In this document: piece after piece, positions 25,549 through 34,053 of the stretch | Position numbering within the stretch: the first letter of the stretch is position 1 | Layout: every line of letters starts with the position of its first letter | Assembly (NCBI GenBank): GCA_045660445.1 | Contig: JAZRDR010000006.1 | Span: 1 to 64,000 of the forward strand | Length of the DNA stretch: 64,000 nucleotides | Direction: 5' to 3' | DNA from: Faeciplasma sp045660445 | GTDB lineage: Bacteria > Bacillota > Clostridia > Oscillospirales > Ruminococcaceae | Notes under the pieces: generated by a model | What the model saw: only the letters and a program-made list of their open reading frames with translations | The model's database searches: none | What the model was told of the DNA's origin: nothing | Made by a program: the position numbers and the translations under genes

Positions 25549-25575
25549 AACAGTATCCTTTCGGGTGCTGTTTTT
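25549..25575 (+). terminator. Terminator, copy of the 32.5-kb one
   Basis: AACAGTATCC (25549-25558) pairs with GGGTGCTGTT (25563-25572), followed by a short T-run. The hairpin and ~50 bases beyond it closely resemble 32533-32605. Confidence 0.7.
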
Positions 25576-25622
25576 CACTGCTTTTCAATCTCGGGTATTA
25601 TAATACCCTTGCCTCTTTCATG
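25575..25622 (-). pseudogene. 3' relic of a glycoside hydrolase gene
   Basis: The minus strand reads HERGKGIIIPEIEKQ and a stop. This closely matches the C-terminus of the alpha/alpha-barrel hydrolase gene at 32572-34053 (GIGKGIIISEI). The adjoining terminators also match. A paralogous gene probably once ended here and its 5' part was lost, perhaps when the accessory island was inserted or rearranged. Confidence 0.6.
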
Positions 25623-25698
25623 TTTAGTTTTGTAAGATATCCTTTCAGTATCTTATCACCAAACATTATCACAACCTCTGTGACAAGCCAAAAACAAG

Positions 25699-25733
25699 GG
25701 CCTCCCCCGATACTTGCAGTATCAAGGGAGGCC
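25699..25733 (-). terminator. Terminator of the sigma/anti-sigma operon
   Basis: GGCCTCCC (25699-25706) pairs with GGGAGGCC (25726-25733), with GATACT/AGTATC inside. On the minus strand the hairpin is followed by TTGTTTTT. It lies 40 bp past the anti-sigma stop. Confidence 0.75.
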
Positions 25734-25773
25734 TGTTTATATAAACTCTGATCAGATCGCCGAGTTTTATTCT

Positions 25774-27408
25774 TTAATCATCGCGTTCCTTCTCGCTCTT
25801 CAAAACCTTGCCGGTCTCGGCATCGATCTCGTATTCGTAATCATATCCGCCTGCCGAGAACTCGACATCGTAATGATCCTTTTCAAAGATGCCTTCTGCA
25901 CCGTCAAACTCGCATTCAAGACCTCTTGCATCGGAAGCGCTTACGCCTGCATGCTCAAGTGCGGCAGCATTTGCGGCATCCTTGCCGATAAATTCAGCAT
26001 TCTGCGAGGAAGAGGGCTTATCGTTGTTTTCGAATACGTTTTCTATTCCGTCGAAGATGTTGTCATCGTCAAACTTCTTGGAATGTCTTACAACTGCACC
26101 GGTCTTTGCATTGATCTCATAATCATAGTCGTATTGTCCTACCTCGAAGTCGATCTCGTAAACCGCCAAGCCGTCTTCGTGGTCGAACTCGCACTCAAAT
26201 TCTCTTACGTCGCTATCGTTAACTCCTGCGTGTGCAACAGCAGCGGCTCTTGCCTCTTCATAGGTGATATAAGCGGTGGATTCAGTTTTGTTGCTATCAG
26301 GCTTGGAGTTGCCGTTTTGCTCGGTGCTGCTGCCCTGCTGAGCATTTTCGTTTGTAGAGGACTGAGCGTTATTATTATTGTTATTATTGTTATTATTGTT
26401 ATTATCGTTATTGTACTTATAATAATCATCGTCGCGCTCGCGAACGTTGTTTATAACACTGCCATCTGTTGCGTTTACGTCGTAATCATACTCGTAACCG
26501 TTTGCATGGAACTCGATCTCATAAACCATTGTGCCGCGTTCATAGTCAAGCTCGCATTCATAACCGCGAATGTCAGCCTCTGTAACACCTGCATGATCAA
26601 GTGCCGCCTGCTTTGCAACCTCTGCTCCGATATATTTCTTATCGCTGGCAGAACCTGTAGAGGTTACGTTTTCAAGGGTGGTACCGTTTGAGGTAGAGAT
26701 AAGATTAAGCTCGTTGATTGAAAGCTTTGCCAAATCCTCGAAGGTATAGTGGGTGTTCTGAGAAGTGATCTGTCTTATAAGCTGTGCCTTGCCTGCGGTG
26801 ATGCCATATTGCTGGGCAAGAGTGTCAAGCTCGGTGTCGTGATTAACTGTCTGGCTTAAAACAGAGCCGCTAAAGCTATCGGTATTCAACAACTTGTCGA
26901 TCTCTTGCGCAAGTCTTGCCTGAAGCTCTTCGTTCTTTGCAAAGTCGTCGCCGTCAACACTTATAAGGATCGAGTTTGCAAGGTCGTTTAAATAACCTTC
27001 TCTTAACATCGAGCCGATAAGTGCGTTGATAACCACGTCGATGTCGCTTCCTTTAAAGTCCATCTCGCCGATGACCTTAACGCCATCGTCGTTGAGAGGG
27101 ATAACTTCCAAAACTCTTTCGTTTCTGTTTACTTTTATTTCAATGCTGGGGTTAACATCAAGTGATACAACTGATGCAACCGAGTTGTTAGAGCTGACAG
27201 TTGTAATTCCAACGCCCAAGCCCAAGATCAGTACGATAGCAGCCGCAACAGCAACCGCTCTTTTTGCCCAATGAGGTCTTCTTTCAATCATCATAATGCT
27301 TTGTCCTTTCATATTCTCGCAATCGCGAAGAACCGTATCAAGGACGTTTGGGGTGGCATTTTTGAACGCTTTGTTGATTTTTCTTTCTAAATCGTTATTA
27401 TAAGTCAT
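25774..27408 (-). CDS. RsgI-like membrane anti-sigma factor with three PepSY-like repeats
   Basis: A 544-residue single-pass protein. A short cytosolic N-terminus is followed by one membrane helix at about residues 50-70. The outside begins with the RsgI-type block SVVSLDVNPSIEIKVNRNER (~76-98). Three PepSY-like repeats follow at ~258-322, ~379-443 and ~470-540, each with AxxHAGVxxxDxRxxEC and YEYDYDVNAxxG-type ends. A linker with 12 consecutive Asn separates repeats 1 and 2. In cellulolytic clostridia RsgI proteins sense polysaccharide outside and release SigI; the three PepSY units instead of a carbohydrate module are unusual. It overlaps the sigma gene by 11 bp, supporting a sigma/anti-sigma pair. 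The sensed signal is unknown. Confidence 0.8.
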   Translation of the reverse strand: MTYNNDLERKINKAFKNATPNVLDTVLRDCENMKGQSIMMIERRPHWAKRAVAVAAAIVLILGLGVGITTVSSNNSVASVVSLDVNPSIEIKVNRNERVLEVIPLNDDGVKVIGEMDFKGSDIDVVINALIGSMLREGYLNDLANSILISVDGDDFAKNEELQARLAQEIDKLLNTDSFSGSVLSQTVNHDTELDTLAQQYGITAGKAQLIRQITSQNTHYTFEDLAKLSINELNLISTSNGTTLENVTSTGSASDKKYIGAEVAKQAALDHAGVTEADIRGYECELDYERGTMVYEIEFHANGYEYDYDVNATDGSVINNVRERDDDYYKYNNDNNNNNNNNNNNNAQSSTNENAQQGSSTEQNGNSKPDSNKTESTAYITYEEARAAAVAHAGVNDSDVREFECEFDHEDGLAVYEIDFEVGQYDYDYEINAKTGAVVRHSKKFDDDNIFDGIENVFENNDKPSSSQNAEFIGKDAANAAALEHAGVSASDARGLECEFDGAEGIFEKDHYDVEFSAGGYDYEYEIDAETGKVLKSEKERDD

Positions 27409-27985
27409 TGCTCGGTTCTCCTTTCTCTAAATGTGCCCTTAACTTCTTAATTGCGCGATTATATTTTGAAAGAACTGTCGCAAGTGCCATGTCCATGTGA
27501 GATGCTATCTCTCTGTGCTTAAAGCCTGCCACTGCATGAAGCAGAACTATCTGCCTTTCGTCGTCGTTTAAAACTGTCATGCATTGCTCTATAATAACCT
27601 TGTCGTTAACTGTCATTTCGTGGCAGTCGGAAATATAGTTCTGCCAATCCTCCTCGGGAATGTCCGAGGTTTTGTTTCTCTCTCTTATCTTTTGCAGGCA
27701 GAGGTTTTTGGTGATCGTAAGTATCCAGGCCATCGGTTTTCCAAAGGAACGGTAGTTTTGAGCGTTAGCATGGATATTAACGAAACAGTCGTGCAATACA
27801 TCTTCGGCATCGTGCGAGTTTTTCAAAATAGACAGGGCGTAACCGTATACAGCCGCGCTTGCATTACGGTAGAGATCGGAAAGTGCCTCCTTGTTGCCAT
27901 TGGCTATACAAGCTATATATCTTTCCAAGGCTTCTTCGCTTCCCATATCCATGATTTTCATTGTTGACGTCAAACAGATAATCAT
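27398..27985 (-). CDS. ECF-type RNA polymerase sigma factor
   Basis: A 195-residue sigma factor. Region 2 spans about residues 30-95 (LYRNASAAVYGYALSILKNS, DAEDVLHDCF, AWILTITKN) and region 4 about 130-185 (LNDDERQIVLLHAVAGFKHR, EIASHMDMALATVLSKYNRA). The ATG at 27985 follows GAAAGGGGCG; the frame extends to 28027 without a ribosome site. It overlaps the RsgI-like gene, which should hold it at the membrane. It is probably transcribed from the promoter at 28063-28091. The regulon may include the glycoside hydrolases that follow; this is inference. Confidence 0.88.
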   Translation of the reverse strand: MIICLTSTMKIMDMGSEEALERYIACIANGNKEALSDLYRNASAAVYGYALSILKNSHDAEDVLHDCFVNIHANAQNYRSFGKPMAWILTITKNLCLQKIRERNKTSDIPEEDWQNYISDCHEMTVNDKVIIEQCMTVLNDDERQIVLLHAVAGFKHREIASHMDMALATVLSKYNRAIKKLRAHLEKGEPSNDL

Positions 27986-28041
27986 GTTTCTCGCCCCTTT
28001 CATCTTATTAATACACGAACCGTTCATTTTATTGCATCAAT

Positions 28042-28091
28042 TTAAGAATAATTCTTAAAAATATTAAATCATATTTAATTTGTATTGTCAA
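28042..28091 (-). promoter_or_regulatory. Promoter with palindromic operator for the sigma operon
   Basis: On the minus strand TTGACA (28086-28091) and TTTAAT (28063-28068) are 17 bp apart. A perfect 17-base palindrome TTAAGAATTATTCTTAA (28042-28058) covers the expected transcription start. It could be an operator or a 5' RNA hairpin. Confidence 0.5.
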
Positions 28092-28215
28092 TCTATTTTA
28101 ATCGCAAGATTACTAATTTCTAACTGATGTTAAAATGCAGGACAACATAGTAACAAAAAGAGCACATATATTTTCGCGATCTATATGCATCTTTTTAATC
28201 AAGGTAAAATAAAAA

Positions 28216-28248
28216 AGCCAAATAGGCAGGACATCTGCTTATCTGGCT
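28216..28248 (-). terminator. Terminator of the AraC gene (repeat copy 1)
   Basis: AGCCAAATAGGCAG pairs imperfectly with CTGCTTATCTGGCT over 33 bases; T-rich runs follow on both strands. It lies 45 bp past the end of the minus-strand AraC gene. A near-identical hairpin occurs at 38486-38518. Confidence 0.65.
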
Positions 28249-28292
28249 TTTGTTTTAGGAAAGCGTTAAAAGAAAATTCAAGCTCTTATACA

Positions 28293-29078
28293 CTATCTGT
28301 TTTGCATTTTATCCCTATATTCAGATGCGGTCATATCCATTCTTGACTTAAACTGTCTCATAAAATGAACATGGCATTTATACCCGCAGAGTAAGGATAT
28401 CTGATTTATCTGAAGATCTGTTGATGAAAGTAAATATTTAGCGTGCTCTATACGGCTGTTAATAACGTCATTCATTGCGCTAACACCAAATATTTCTTTA
28501 TATAAATGCTGGAAGTGAGATTTGCTCATAGCCAGCCTGTGAGCAAGCATAGCAATGTTCCAATCCTCATTCGGTTTATTATAGATCTGCGATCTTATTA
28601 TAGCAAAATTATCGTAATCCGAGCTTGGTTTTTGGTTTCTGCGGCCGTGGATCAATTCGCTCAGCTTAATGAACAGCAGTTTCATATAAAGCTCGACCGA
28701 GTCTGTTTTATAAGTGTTGATCGAATAGTGCTCATATGACATATTATTCACAAGCATTGACAATCCGTTAATATCTTCAACATTGATCACCTTGTCAAAA
28801 GGAATATCTAAGGCTTCAAAGAATACCATTTCATTATCATCAATAGTGAAATGGATCCAGTCGTTGACAAATTGAGCTCCCAAGGCGCAGTATCTTTGTG
28901 GAGTTCCCTTTCTATATAAAATAACAGAATTGGGAGTGGTGTTTTGCTCGTAATCTTCAAAAATGAATCTTGCAGGAGTCTTCAAAATCAGAAGCATATA
29001 ATCACCGGAACCGTAAGGACGGTCGATATTAAAATCGGCATCATGTCTGTGATTATAGCCTATATCGTTTATCTGCAT
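28293..29078 (-). CDS. AraC-family transcriptional regulator
   Basis: A 261-residue regulator. An N-terminal cupin-like sensing domain (~10-150) precedes two helix-turn-helix units at the C-terminus (~165-258), with the family signature ILxxINQISLLCGYKCHVHF and FMRQFKSRMDMTASEYRDK. It is divergent from the GH51 arabinofuranosidase gene with a 249-bp spacer. It is therefore likely to sense a plant sugar and activate GH51 and the hydrolases downstream. Confidence 0.88.
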   Translation of the reverse strand: MQINDIGYNHRHDADFNIDRPYGSGDYMLLILKTPARFIFEDYEQNTTPNSVILYRKGTPQRYCALGAQFVNDWIHFTIDDNEMVFFEALDIPFDKVINVEDINGLSMLVNNMSYEHYSINTYKTDSVELYMKLLFIKLSELIHGRRNQKPSSDYDNFAIIRSQIYNKPNEDWNIAMLAHRLAMSKSHFQHLYKEIFGVSAMNDVINSRIEHAKYLLSSTDLQINQISLLCGYKCHVHFMRQFKSRMDMTASEYRDKMQNR

Positions 29079-29244
29079 TTTTTAACACCTCCATAATTTG
29101 ATTATAATCAAAACACACAAAGCAAATCAATACCTAAGCAGAATATATAACTGAATTTGCAGAAAAAGTCAGCAATTCGGCTGCTATATCGTTTGTCGAA
29201 ACAACGCCATAACACAATATGTTAGCTTTTTTGCTTAATATACA

Positions 29245-29273
29245 ATTGACCTGTGAAAGCATTTAATGCTATC
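29245..29273 (+). promoter_or_regulatory. Promoter of the GH51-GH5 operon with possible cre-like site
   Basis: TTGACC and TATCCT are separated by about 18 bp, some 55 bp before the GH51 start. The spacer contains TGAAAGCATTTAAT, a weak match to catabolite-control (cre) sites TGxAAxCGxTxxCA. Repression by preferred sugars would fit, but the match is imperfect. Confidence 0.35.
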
Positions 29274-29327
29274 CTTTATTTATAGTAGAATCGCAAAGTA
29301 TGCATCTTATTAGAGTGAGGAAAAATC

Positions 29328-30809
29328 ATGAATGCAAAAATAAGTATAGATCTTAAAAACAGCATTGGAAAAGTTGACGATCGCCTTTTCGGTTCGTTTA
29401 TTGAGCATCTTGGCAGAGCGGTATATGGCGGCATTTATGAGCCGACACACTCCAGCGCTGACGAAATGGGATTCAGAACCGATGTAATGGAAATGATCGA
29501 AAAGCTTAACGTTCCGATCGTAAGATATCCCGGAGGAAACTTTGTTTCGGGATATAACTGGGAAGACGGAACCGGAGACAAGGCAAAGCGCCCCAGAAAG
29601 CTGGAGCTTGCTTGGAGCTCTGTTGAAACCAATGAAGTTGGAATTGACGAGTTCCAGGAATGGGCAAAGCGTGCGAAGTCCGACGTTATGATGGCTGTAA
29701 ACCTTGGAACGAGAGGCGCACAGGATGCTGCAAATCTTGTTGAATATTGCAATCTTGAAACCGATACATATTATGCAAACATGCGTAAGTCTAACGGATT
29801 CGAAAAGCCGTTTAACATTAAGACTTGGTGCTTGGGTAACGAAATGGACGGCCCCTGGCAGATATGCTCTAAGACTCCTTATGAATATGGCAGAGCAGCT
29901 TGCGAAACCGCAAAAATGATGAAGTGGGTTGACCCCTCTATCGAATTGGTTGCTTGCGGAAGCTCGCATGTAAATATGCCCACATTCGGCGAATGGGAAC
30001 GCACCGTTTTGCGTGAATGCTATGATTATGTTGATTACATCTCGCTTCACAACTATTACGGTAATCCCACAAACGATACTCCTTCATATCTTGCATCGGG
30101 TGTTGATATGGATAGATTTATCAAGACAGTTGCAAGCATATGCGATGAAATTAAATCAGAAAAGCGTTCGAACAAGACTGTAAACCTTTCGTTTGACGAA
30201 TGGAACATCTGGTTCCACAGCAACGAGCAGGACAAGCAGATCCCCAAGTGGCAGATCGCTCCTCCCTTGCTTGAGGATATCTATAACTTTGAAGATGCAC
30301 TTGTTTTGGGTGACCTTCTCATAACACTTATAAACAACTGCGACAGAGTTAAGATCGCTTGCTTGGCACAGCTTGTTAACGTTATCGCTCCCATTATGAC
30401 AGAAACAGGCGGAGCTGTTTGGGCACAGACTATATACTATCCTTTCATGTACACCTCTCAGAACGGAAGAGGAACCGCATTAAGAACAGAATGTGAATGT
30501 GGCAGTTATGATACCGCAAGCAAAAAGGACGTTCCTTTCATAGATTCAACAGTCGTTCTTTCTGACGATGCGAAAAAGCTTACCTTGTTTGCTGTTAACC
30601 GTTCTATGAATGACGAATGTGACTTGAGCGTTGATTTTAATGATCTTGGATATGAGCTTTGCGAGCACGTTGCTCTTGAAGGTGATGACCTTAAGAAGGT
30701 CAACACCAAGGAAGATCCCAACGCTGTGGTTCCCACAATTAAAACTGTAGACGAAAAAATCAGCTTGCAGCCCCATTCCTGGAACATGTTGACCTTTAAG
30801 AAGATATAA
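29328..30809 (+). CDS. Alpha-L-arabinofuranosidase, GH51
   Basis: A 493-residue intracellular enzyme that removes terminal arabinofuranose from arabinoxylan or arabinan oligosaccharides. The TIM-barrel acid/base is Glu172 in CLGNEMDGPWQ and the nucleophile Glu291 in SFDEWNIWF; a beta-sandwich follows from ~390. There is no signal peptide. GAGG lies ahead of ATG 29328. The GH5 gene follows after 15 bp, so the two are co-transcribed, and the AraC gene is divergent. Confidence 0.95.
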   Translation: MNAKISIDLKNSIGKVDDRLFGSFIEHLGRAVYGGIYEPTHSSADEMGFRTDVMEMIEKLNVPIVRYPGGNFVSGYNWEDGTGDKAKRPRKLELAWSSVETNEVGIDEFQEWAKRAKSDVMMAVNLGTRGAQDAANLVEYCNLETDTYYANMRKSNGFEKPFNIKTWCLGNEMDGPWQICSKTPYEYGRAACETAKMMKWVDPSIELVACGSSHVNMPTFGEWERTVLRECYDYVDYISLHNYYGNPTNDTPSYLASGVDMDRFIKTVASICDEIKSEKRSNKTVNLSFDEWNIWFHSNEQDKQIPKWQIAPPLLEDIYNFEDALVLGDLLITLINNCDRVKIACLAQLVNVIAPIMTETGGAVWAQTIYYPFMYTSQNGRGTALRTECECGSYDTASKKDVPFIDSTVVLSDDAKKLTLFAVNRSMNDECDLSVDFNDLGYELCEHVALEGDDLKKVNTKEDPNAVVPTIKTVDEKISLQPHSWNMLTFKKI

Positions 30810-30824
30810 CGGGAGAAAAACGAA

Positions 30825-32471
30825 ATGTTGAAAAGAATTATTTCTATTATGATTGCTATGATGTGTGCATTTACATTGTTCGGATGTGCGAACGAAGAAA
30901 TTATTGAAGAGCAAGGCTTTATTCACGTTGAAGGAAGCAAAATTGTTGACGGAAACGGAAACGAGGTTTGGCTTAAGGGTATCGCCTGCGGCAACGGTGT
31001 TTGGGACAATCCCACCGAGCCTGTTTGGACAAGCCAGGATGAATCATCATATGAAGACATGGCTGACATGGGCTTTAACTGTGTAAGATTCTATCTTAAC
31101 TATCAGCTCTTTGAGGATGACAATAATCCCTATGTTTATAAGGACGCAGGCTTTGAATTGATCGATAAAAACCTTAAATGGGCTGAAAAGAACGGCATCA
31201 GCCTTATCCTTAATATGCACGTTCCTCAGGGCGGCTATCAGTCTCAGGGCAACGGCGGAAACCTTTGGTCAGACGATGAAAACCAGTCAAGACTTGTTGC
31301 ATTGTGGTCTGAAATCGCAAAGCGTTATGTTGACAACCCCTCCATAATCGGTTATGGCATATTGAACGAACCTATTGTTCCGGACGTTGGAAACGTGGAG
31401 GATTCGGTTGATCAGTGCAGAGATCTTATGCAAAGAATAACCGACGGCATCAGACAATATGATACAAACCACATAATCTTTGCAGAAAGAGTTTGTGCTG
31501 TTCAGGATGCAAACGGACATTCGGATTGGAACATTGAGATAAGCAAGCTTCAGTTCCTTCTGGATGATAGTAACACCGCTTATGAATTCCACAGCTACGA
31601 TCCTCATAACTTCACTCATCAGGATATGGATTGGGCAAACACTGCGGGAAGCACAATGACTTATCCTTCTGAAGATCTGATCGTAACATCATATATAGAT
31701 AACTGGGTTGATTGCTCCACCGCAAAGAAAGTTGAAGCTCTTGAAGACGGATGGGAACTTTGGGAGACCTCGTTTGTTTCCTTGACCGATAAATATAACG
31801 TCGGTGCCATCACCTTTAGAGCTGCAAATCTTGGAGAAGACGGAACTGCATACGTTGATGACATCGTTTTGGAAGAATATAAAGACGGAGAACTGACAAA
31901 CGTTTTAAGAGAGATAGACTTCACTTTAAGTGCAGCATTAGATTTCTGGTCAAGCAACAACGGCGGTAAGGCCAGCAAAACTAAAAACGGCTATAAGGGC
32001 TATGGTTATATGATTTCAGGAACCACCGGCGATGCCAACTCCGCAGGCTATAGATTCGAGCTTAAGGAAGGCTATGAATATAAGCTGACTGCAAAGATCA
32101 AGACTGAAAACGCAGCTTCGGGAGCAAAGGTTATGCCAAGAATCGACCTTTCTCTTGCTTCGGGACTTATGTTACTTAACAGTGAATATCTTGAATCTGT
32201 TCTTCTTCAGAATCTCCAGTTTGGAATAGATAACGAAGTTCCCATGTATTTGGGCGAAGTCGGTGCTGCTCGTACAGCTTTTGAATTCAACAGAGGCGGC
32301 GAACGTTGGGTTTCGGATATGCTTGATTTGTGTGAAAAGTATGGACTCCATTTCACATATCATGCTTATCACGAAGGATCTTTTGGCCTTTACGGTAACA
32401 ACGCTTATTCGCTCCCTGCTGAAAGAAATGAAGTGCTTGCAGAATTATTCAAGAGCAAGCTTAACGGTTAA
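30825..32471 (+). CDS. GH5 family lipoprotein glycosidase with internal insertion
   Basis: A 548-residue lipoprotein: signal peptide with lipobox LFGC (Cys21), so anchored on the outer face of the membrane. The GH5 TIM barrel has acid/base Glu182 (GYGILNEP), His in YEFHSYDP (~255), and nucleophile Glu478 (MYLGEVGAAR). Between them residues ~275-440 form an insertion with beta-rich text (TSFVSLTDKYNVGAITFRA, YRFELKEGYEYKLTAKIKTE) that looks like a carbohydrate-binding beta-sandwich. Members of GH5 cut cellulose, mannan or xyloglucan; the substrate here is unknown. It shares the operon with GH51. A bidirectional terminator follows. Confidence 0.88.
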   Translation: MLKRIISIMIAMMCAFTLFGCANEEIIEEQGFIHVEGSKIVDGNGNEVWLKGIACGNGVWDNPTEPVWTSQDESSYEDMADMGFNCVRFYLNYQLFEDDNNPYVYKDAGFELIDKNLKWAEKNGISLILNMHVPQGGYQSQGNGGNLWSDDENQSRLVALWSEIAKRYVDNPSIIGYGILNEPIVPDVGNVEDSVDQCRDLMQRITDGIRQYDTNHIIFAERVCAVQDANGHSDWNIEISKLQFLLDDSNTAYEFHSYDPHNFTHQDMDWANTAGSTMTYPSEDLIVTSYIDNWVDCSTAKKVEALEDGWELWETSFVSLTDKYNVGAITFRAANLGEDGTAYVDDIVLEEYKDGELTNVLREIDFTLSAALDFWSSNNGGKASKTKNGYKGYGYMISGTTGDANSAGYRFELKEGYEYKLTAKIKTENAASGAKVMPRIDLSLASGLMLLNSEYLESVLLQNLQFGIDNEVPMYLGEVGAARTAFEFNRGGERWVSDMLDLCEKYGLHFTYHAYHEGSFGLYGNNAYSLPAERNEVLAELFKSKLNG

Positions 32472-32532
32472 AATCGTAAAACAAATATTTATTGCTATCT
32501 ACACCTTTTCATACGTTACCTACGAAAATAAA

Positions 32533-32559
32533 AACAGCACCCGAAAGGATGCTGTTTTT
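32533..32559. terminator. Bidirectional terminator between convergent hydrolase genes
   Basis: AACAGCA/TGCTGTT stem with an inner CC-GAAA-GG, flanked by T-runs on both strands. It separates GH5 (plus) from the alpha/alpha-barrel hydrolase (minus). Confidence 0.7.
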
Positions 32560-32571
32560 ATTTTACTGCTT

Positions 32572-34053
32572 TTAAATCTCGGATATTATAATCCCCTTGC
32601 CTATACCATAATGGTTTCCTGTTTTATCGTATACCACACGGTATCTTTTGCCCTTCAGGCTGATATTCTCGGCCCAAAAGTATTCCCACCAATCAGGAAT
32701 TATAGGCGTTGCATCAAGCTCGCCCGATTCACTTATATCAATGCCTAAAAGGCCGGATAAAACCAGATCGCAAAACAGCGAGTGATTATAATCCTTCCCT
32801 CTCTCATAACCGCCGAGATGCTTTTGCCAGCCCCAGCTTTGCAAAATATCCCTAGATATCCATCTTCCTGTAAAAGGATCCATATTTTCATCTATCCAGG
32901 GAATTCTCCTGCCGTTATCATCAATGCGATGCTGGCTTTTTGCATACTGCAAAAGGAGCTTATAATAATCATCTTTTGAAATAACGCTTTGATTTTGTTT
33001 CTTTAAGAGGTTTGCAACCGCAACAAGCGTTTGCGACGTGGCATATGGCCAAACAGGGCCGTTCCAAAGACATTCATGGTCGTGTTTTTCCATAAAGCGA
33101 GGGTGACATTGCTCTGCAGTTGTAAGTCCTGACGGTGCAAAGAAAGCATTAGTCTGCATCAAAGAGGTGAAGGCCGCTTCCCTGCCCTCGTTCGGCAGAT
33201 CAAAATACCACGGAATAAATCCGACAAGCTCTTTAACATCGTTTTGCTTATCAATCTTCGGGCGATGAGAAAAGTTTTCATCGCTCTTTTCATTCATGGG
33301 AATTGTTTTATAAAAATCTTCGTCCCACAAAAGTGTATCAATGCGCTCTTTAAGCTTGTTTGCTTTATCTTTATAGCGCTGTGAAAGCTCATCGTCCCCG
33401 GAAAGCTTTGCCAAACGGGATATCGCCACGGCATCGCCATATGCATAGGAATTGATCGTGGGGCGCAGTCCCGAACCGCTTATTGAATATTCCATACCGT
33501 CACGGTCATCGATTGACCAATAAAGCCCGCTTTGATGCAAGTGAGTTTTCTCTCTTCTCTCGAAATAATCAACTAATGCAGGCAGCTTTTCAATTCCATA
33601 TTCAAAATCGTTGTGAAGTGTGCAATATTCCCAGACAGCGTGTGCATACCACGAGCTATATGAATCTGCATCGCCATCGCCGTTCAGCCAAAAGTCAATA
33701 TATTCTTTAAGCCAGCCCTTTGAATCGTTTAGCCATCTTGCTTCTCTTATATGAAAACAAGCAGGACAGTTGATGGTATTGTACGGTCCGCTCCAGGGGA
33801 CTTGTGGCAGAAATTCCGTTAAAACGTGGCCCTTTTCTGTCGATTTCCAGTGCTTTCTTAATACCCACCAGCGGAAATAATAAATTTCCTCGATTTCTGA
33901 GTCAGGACAGTCTATCAACGGTATTTCGCTTATGAGATAATCAAACGCTTCATTATTTTGAATGAGATTTGAAAATGGCACTTCATCTTGGCTGTTGAAC
34001 GAATCGACATAGCCTGCGAGCTTATTTTGAAGCTTTGAAAACATATCGTTCAT
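32572..34053 (-). CDS. (alpha/alpha)6-barrel glycoside hydrolase, GH63/MGH1-like
   Basis: A 493-residue cytosolic enzyme. Sequence blocks typical of the GH63/GH37 clan and mannosylglycerate-hydrolase-like domain are visible: INCPACFHIREARWLND (~105), SGLYWSIDDRDGMEYSISGS (~185), SYAYGDAVAI, ECLWNGPVWPYATSQTLVA (~330), DYNHSLFCDLVLSGLLGI (~435). Acidic residues in SGSGLRP/DRDGME and the C-terminal block probably supply catalysis. Substrates in this group range from trehalose to glucosides and mannosides, so specificity is open. The start overlaps the stop of the upstream propeller glycosidase (TAATG), so they are coupled. Its last codons recur as a relic at 25575. Confidence 0.78.
   Translation of the reverse strand: MNDMFSKLQNKLAGYVDSFNSQDEVPFSNLIQNNEAFDYLISEIPLIDCPDSEIEEIYYFRWWVLRKHWKSTEKGHVLTEFLPQVPWSGPYNTINCPACFHIREARWLNDSKGWLKEYIDFWLNGDGDADSYSSWYAHAVWEYCTLHNDFEYGIEKLPALVDYFERREKTHLHQSGLYWSIDDRDGMEYSISGSGLRPTINSYAYGDAVAISRLAKLSGDDELSQRYKDKANKLKERIDTLLWDEDFYKTIPMNEKSDENFSHRPKIDKQNDVKELVGFIPWYFDLPNEGREAAFTSLMQTNAFFAPSGLTTAEQCHPRFMEKHDHECLWNGPVWPYATSQTLVAVANLLKKQNQSVISKDDYYKLLLQYAKSQHRIDDNGRRIPWIDENMDPFTGRWISRDILQSWGWQKHLGGYERGKDYNHSLFCDLVLSGLLGIDISESGELDATPIIPDWWEYFWAENISLKGKRYRVVYDKTGNHYGIGKGIIISEI

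Noticed and set aside
26369..26413. Repetitive trinucleotide run that could be taken for a repeat array.
   Set aside because: It encodes the poly-Asn linker of the anti-sigma protein; there are no spacers, so it is not CRISPR. No CRISPR array was seen anywhere in the window.
25714..26691. A 325-codon plus-strand frame rich in Ile/Val/Leu, apparently a membrane protein.
   Set aside because: It is antisense to the anti-sigma gene, whose Asp/Asn/Glu-rich codons read as hydrophobic on the other strand.
29310..30050. 246-codon minus-strand frame opposite GH51.
   Set aside because: Shadow of the arabinofuranosidase gene; no family motifs and no ribosome site.
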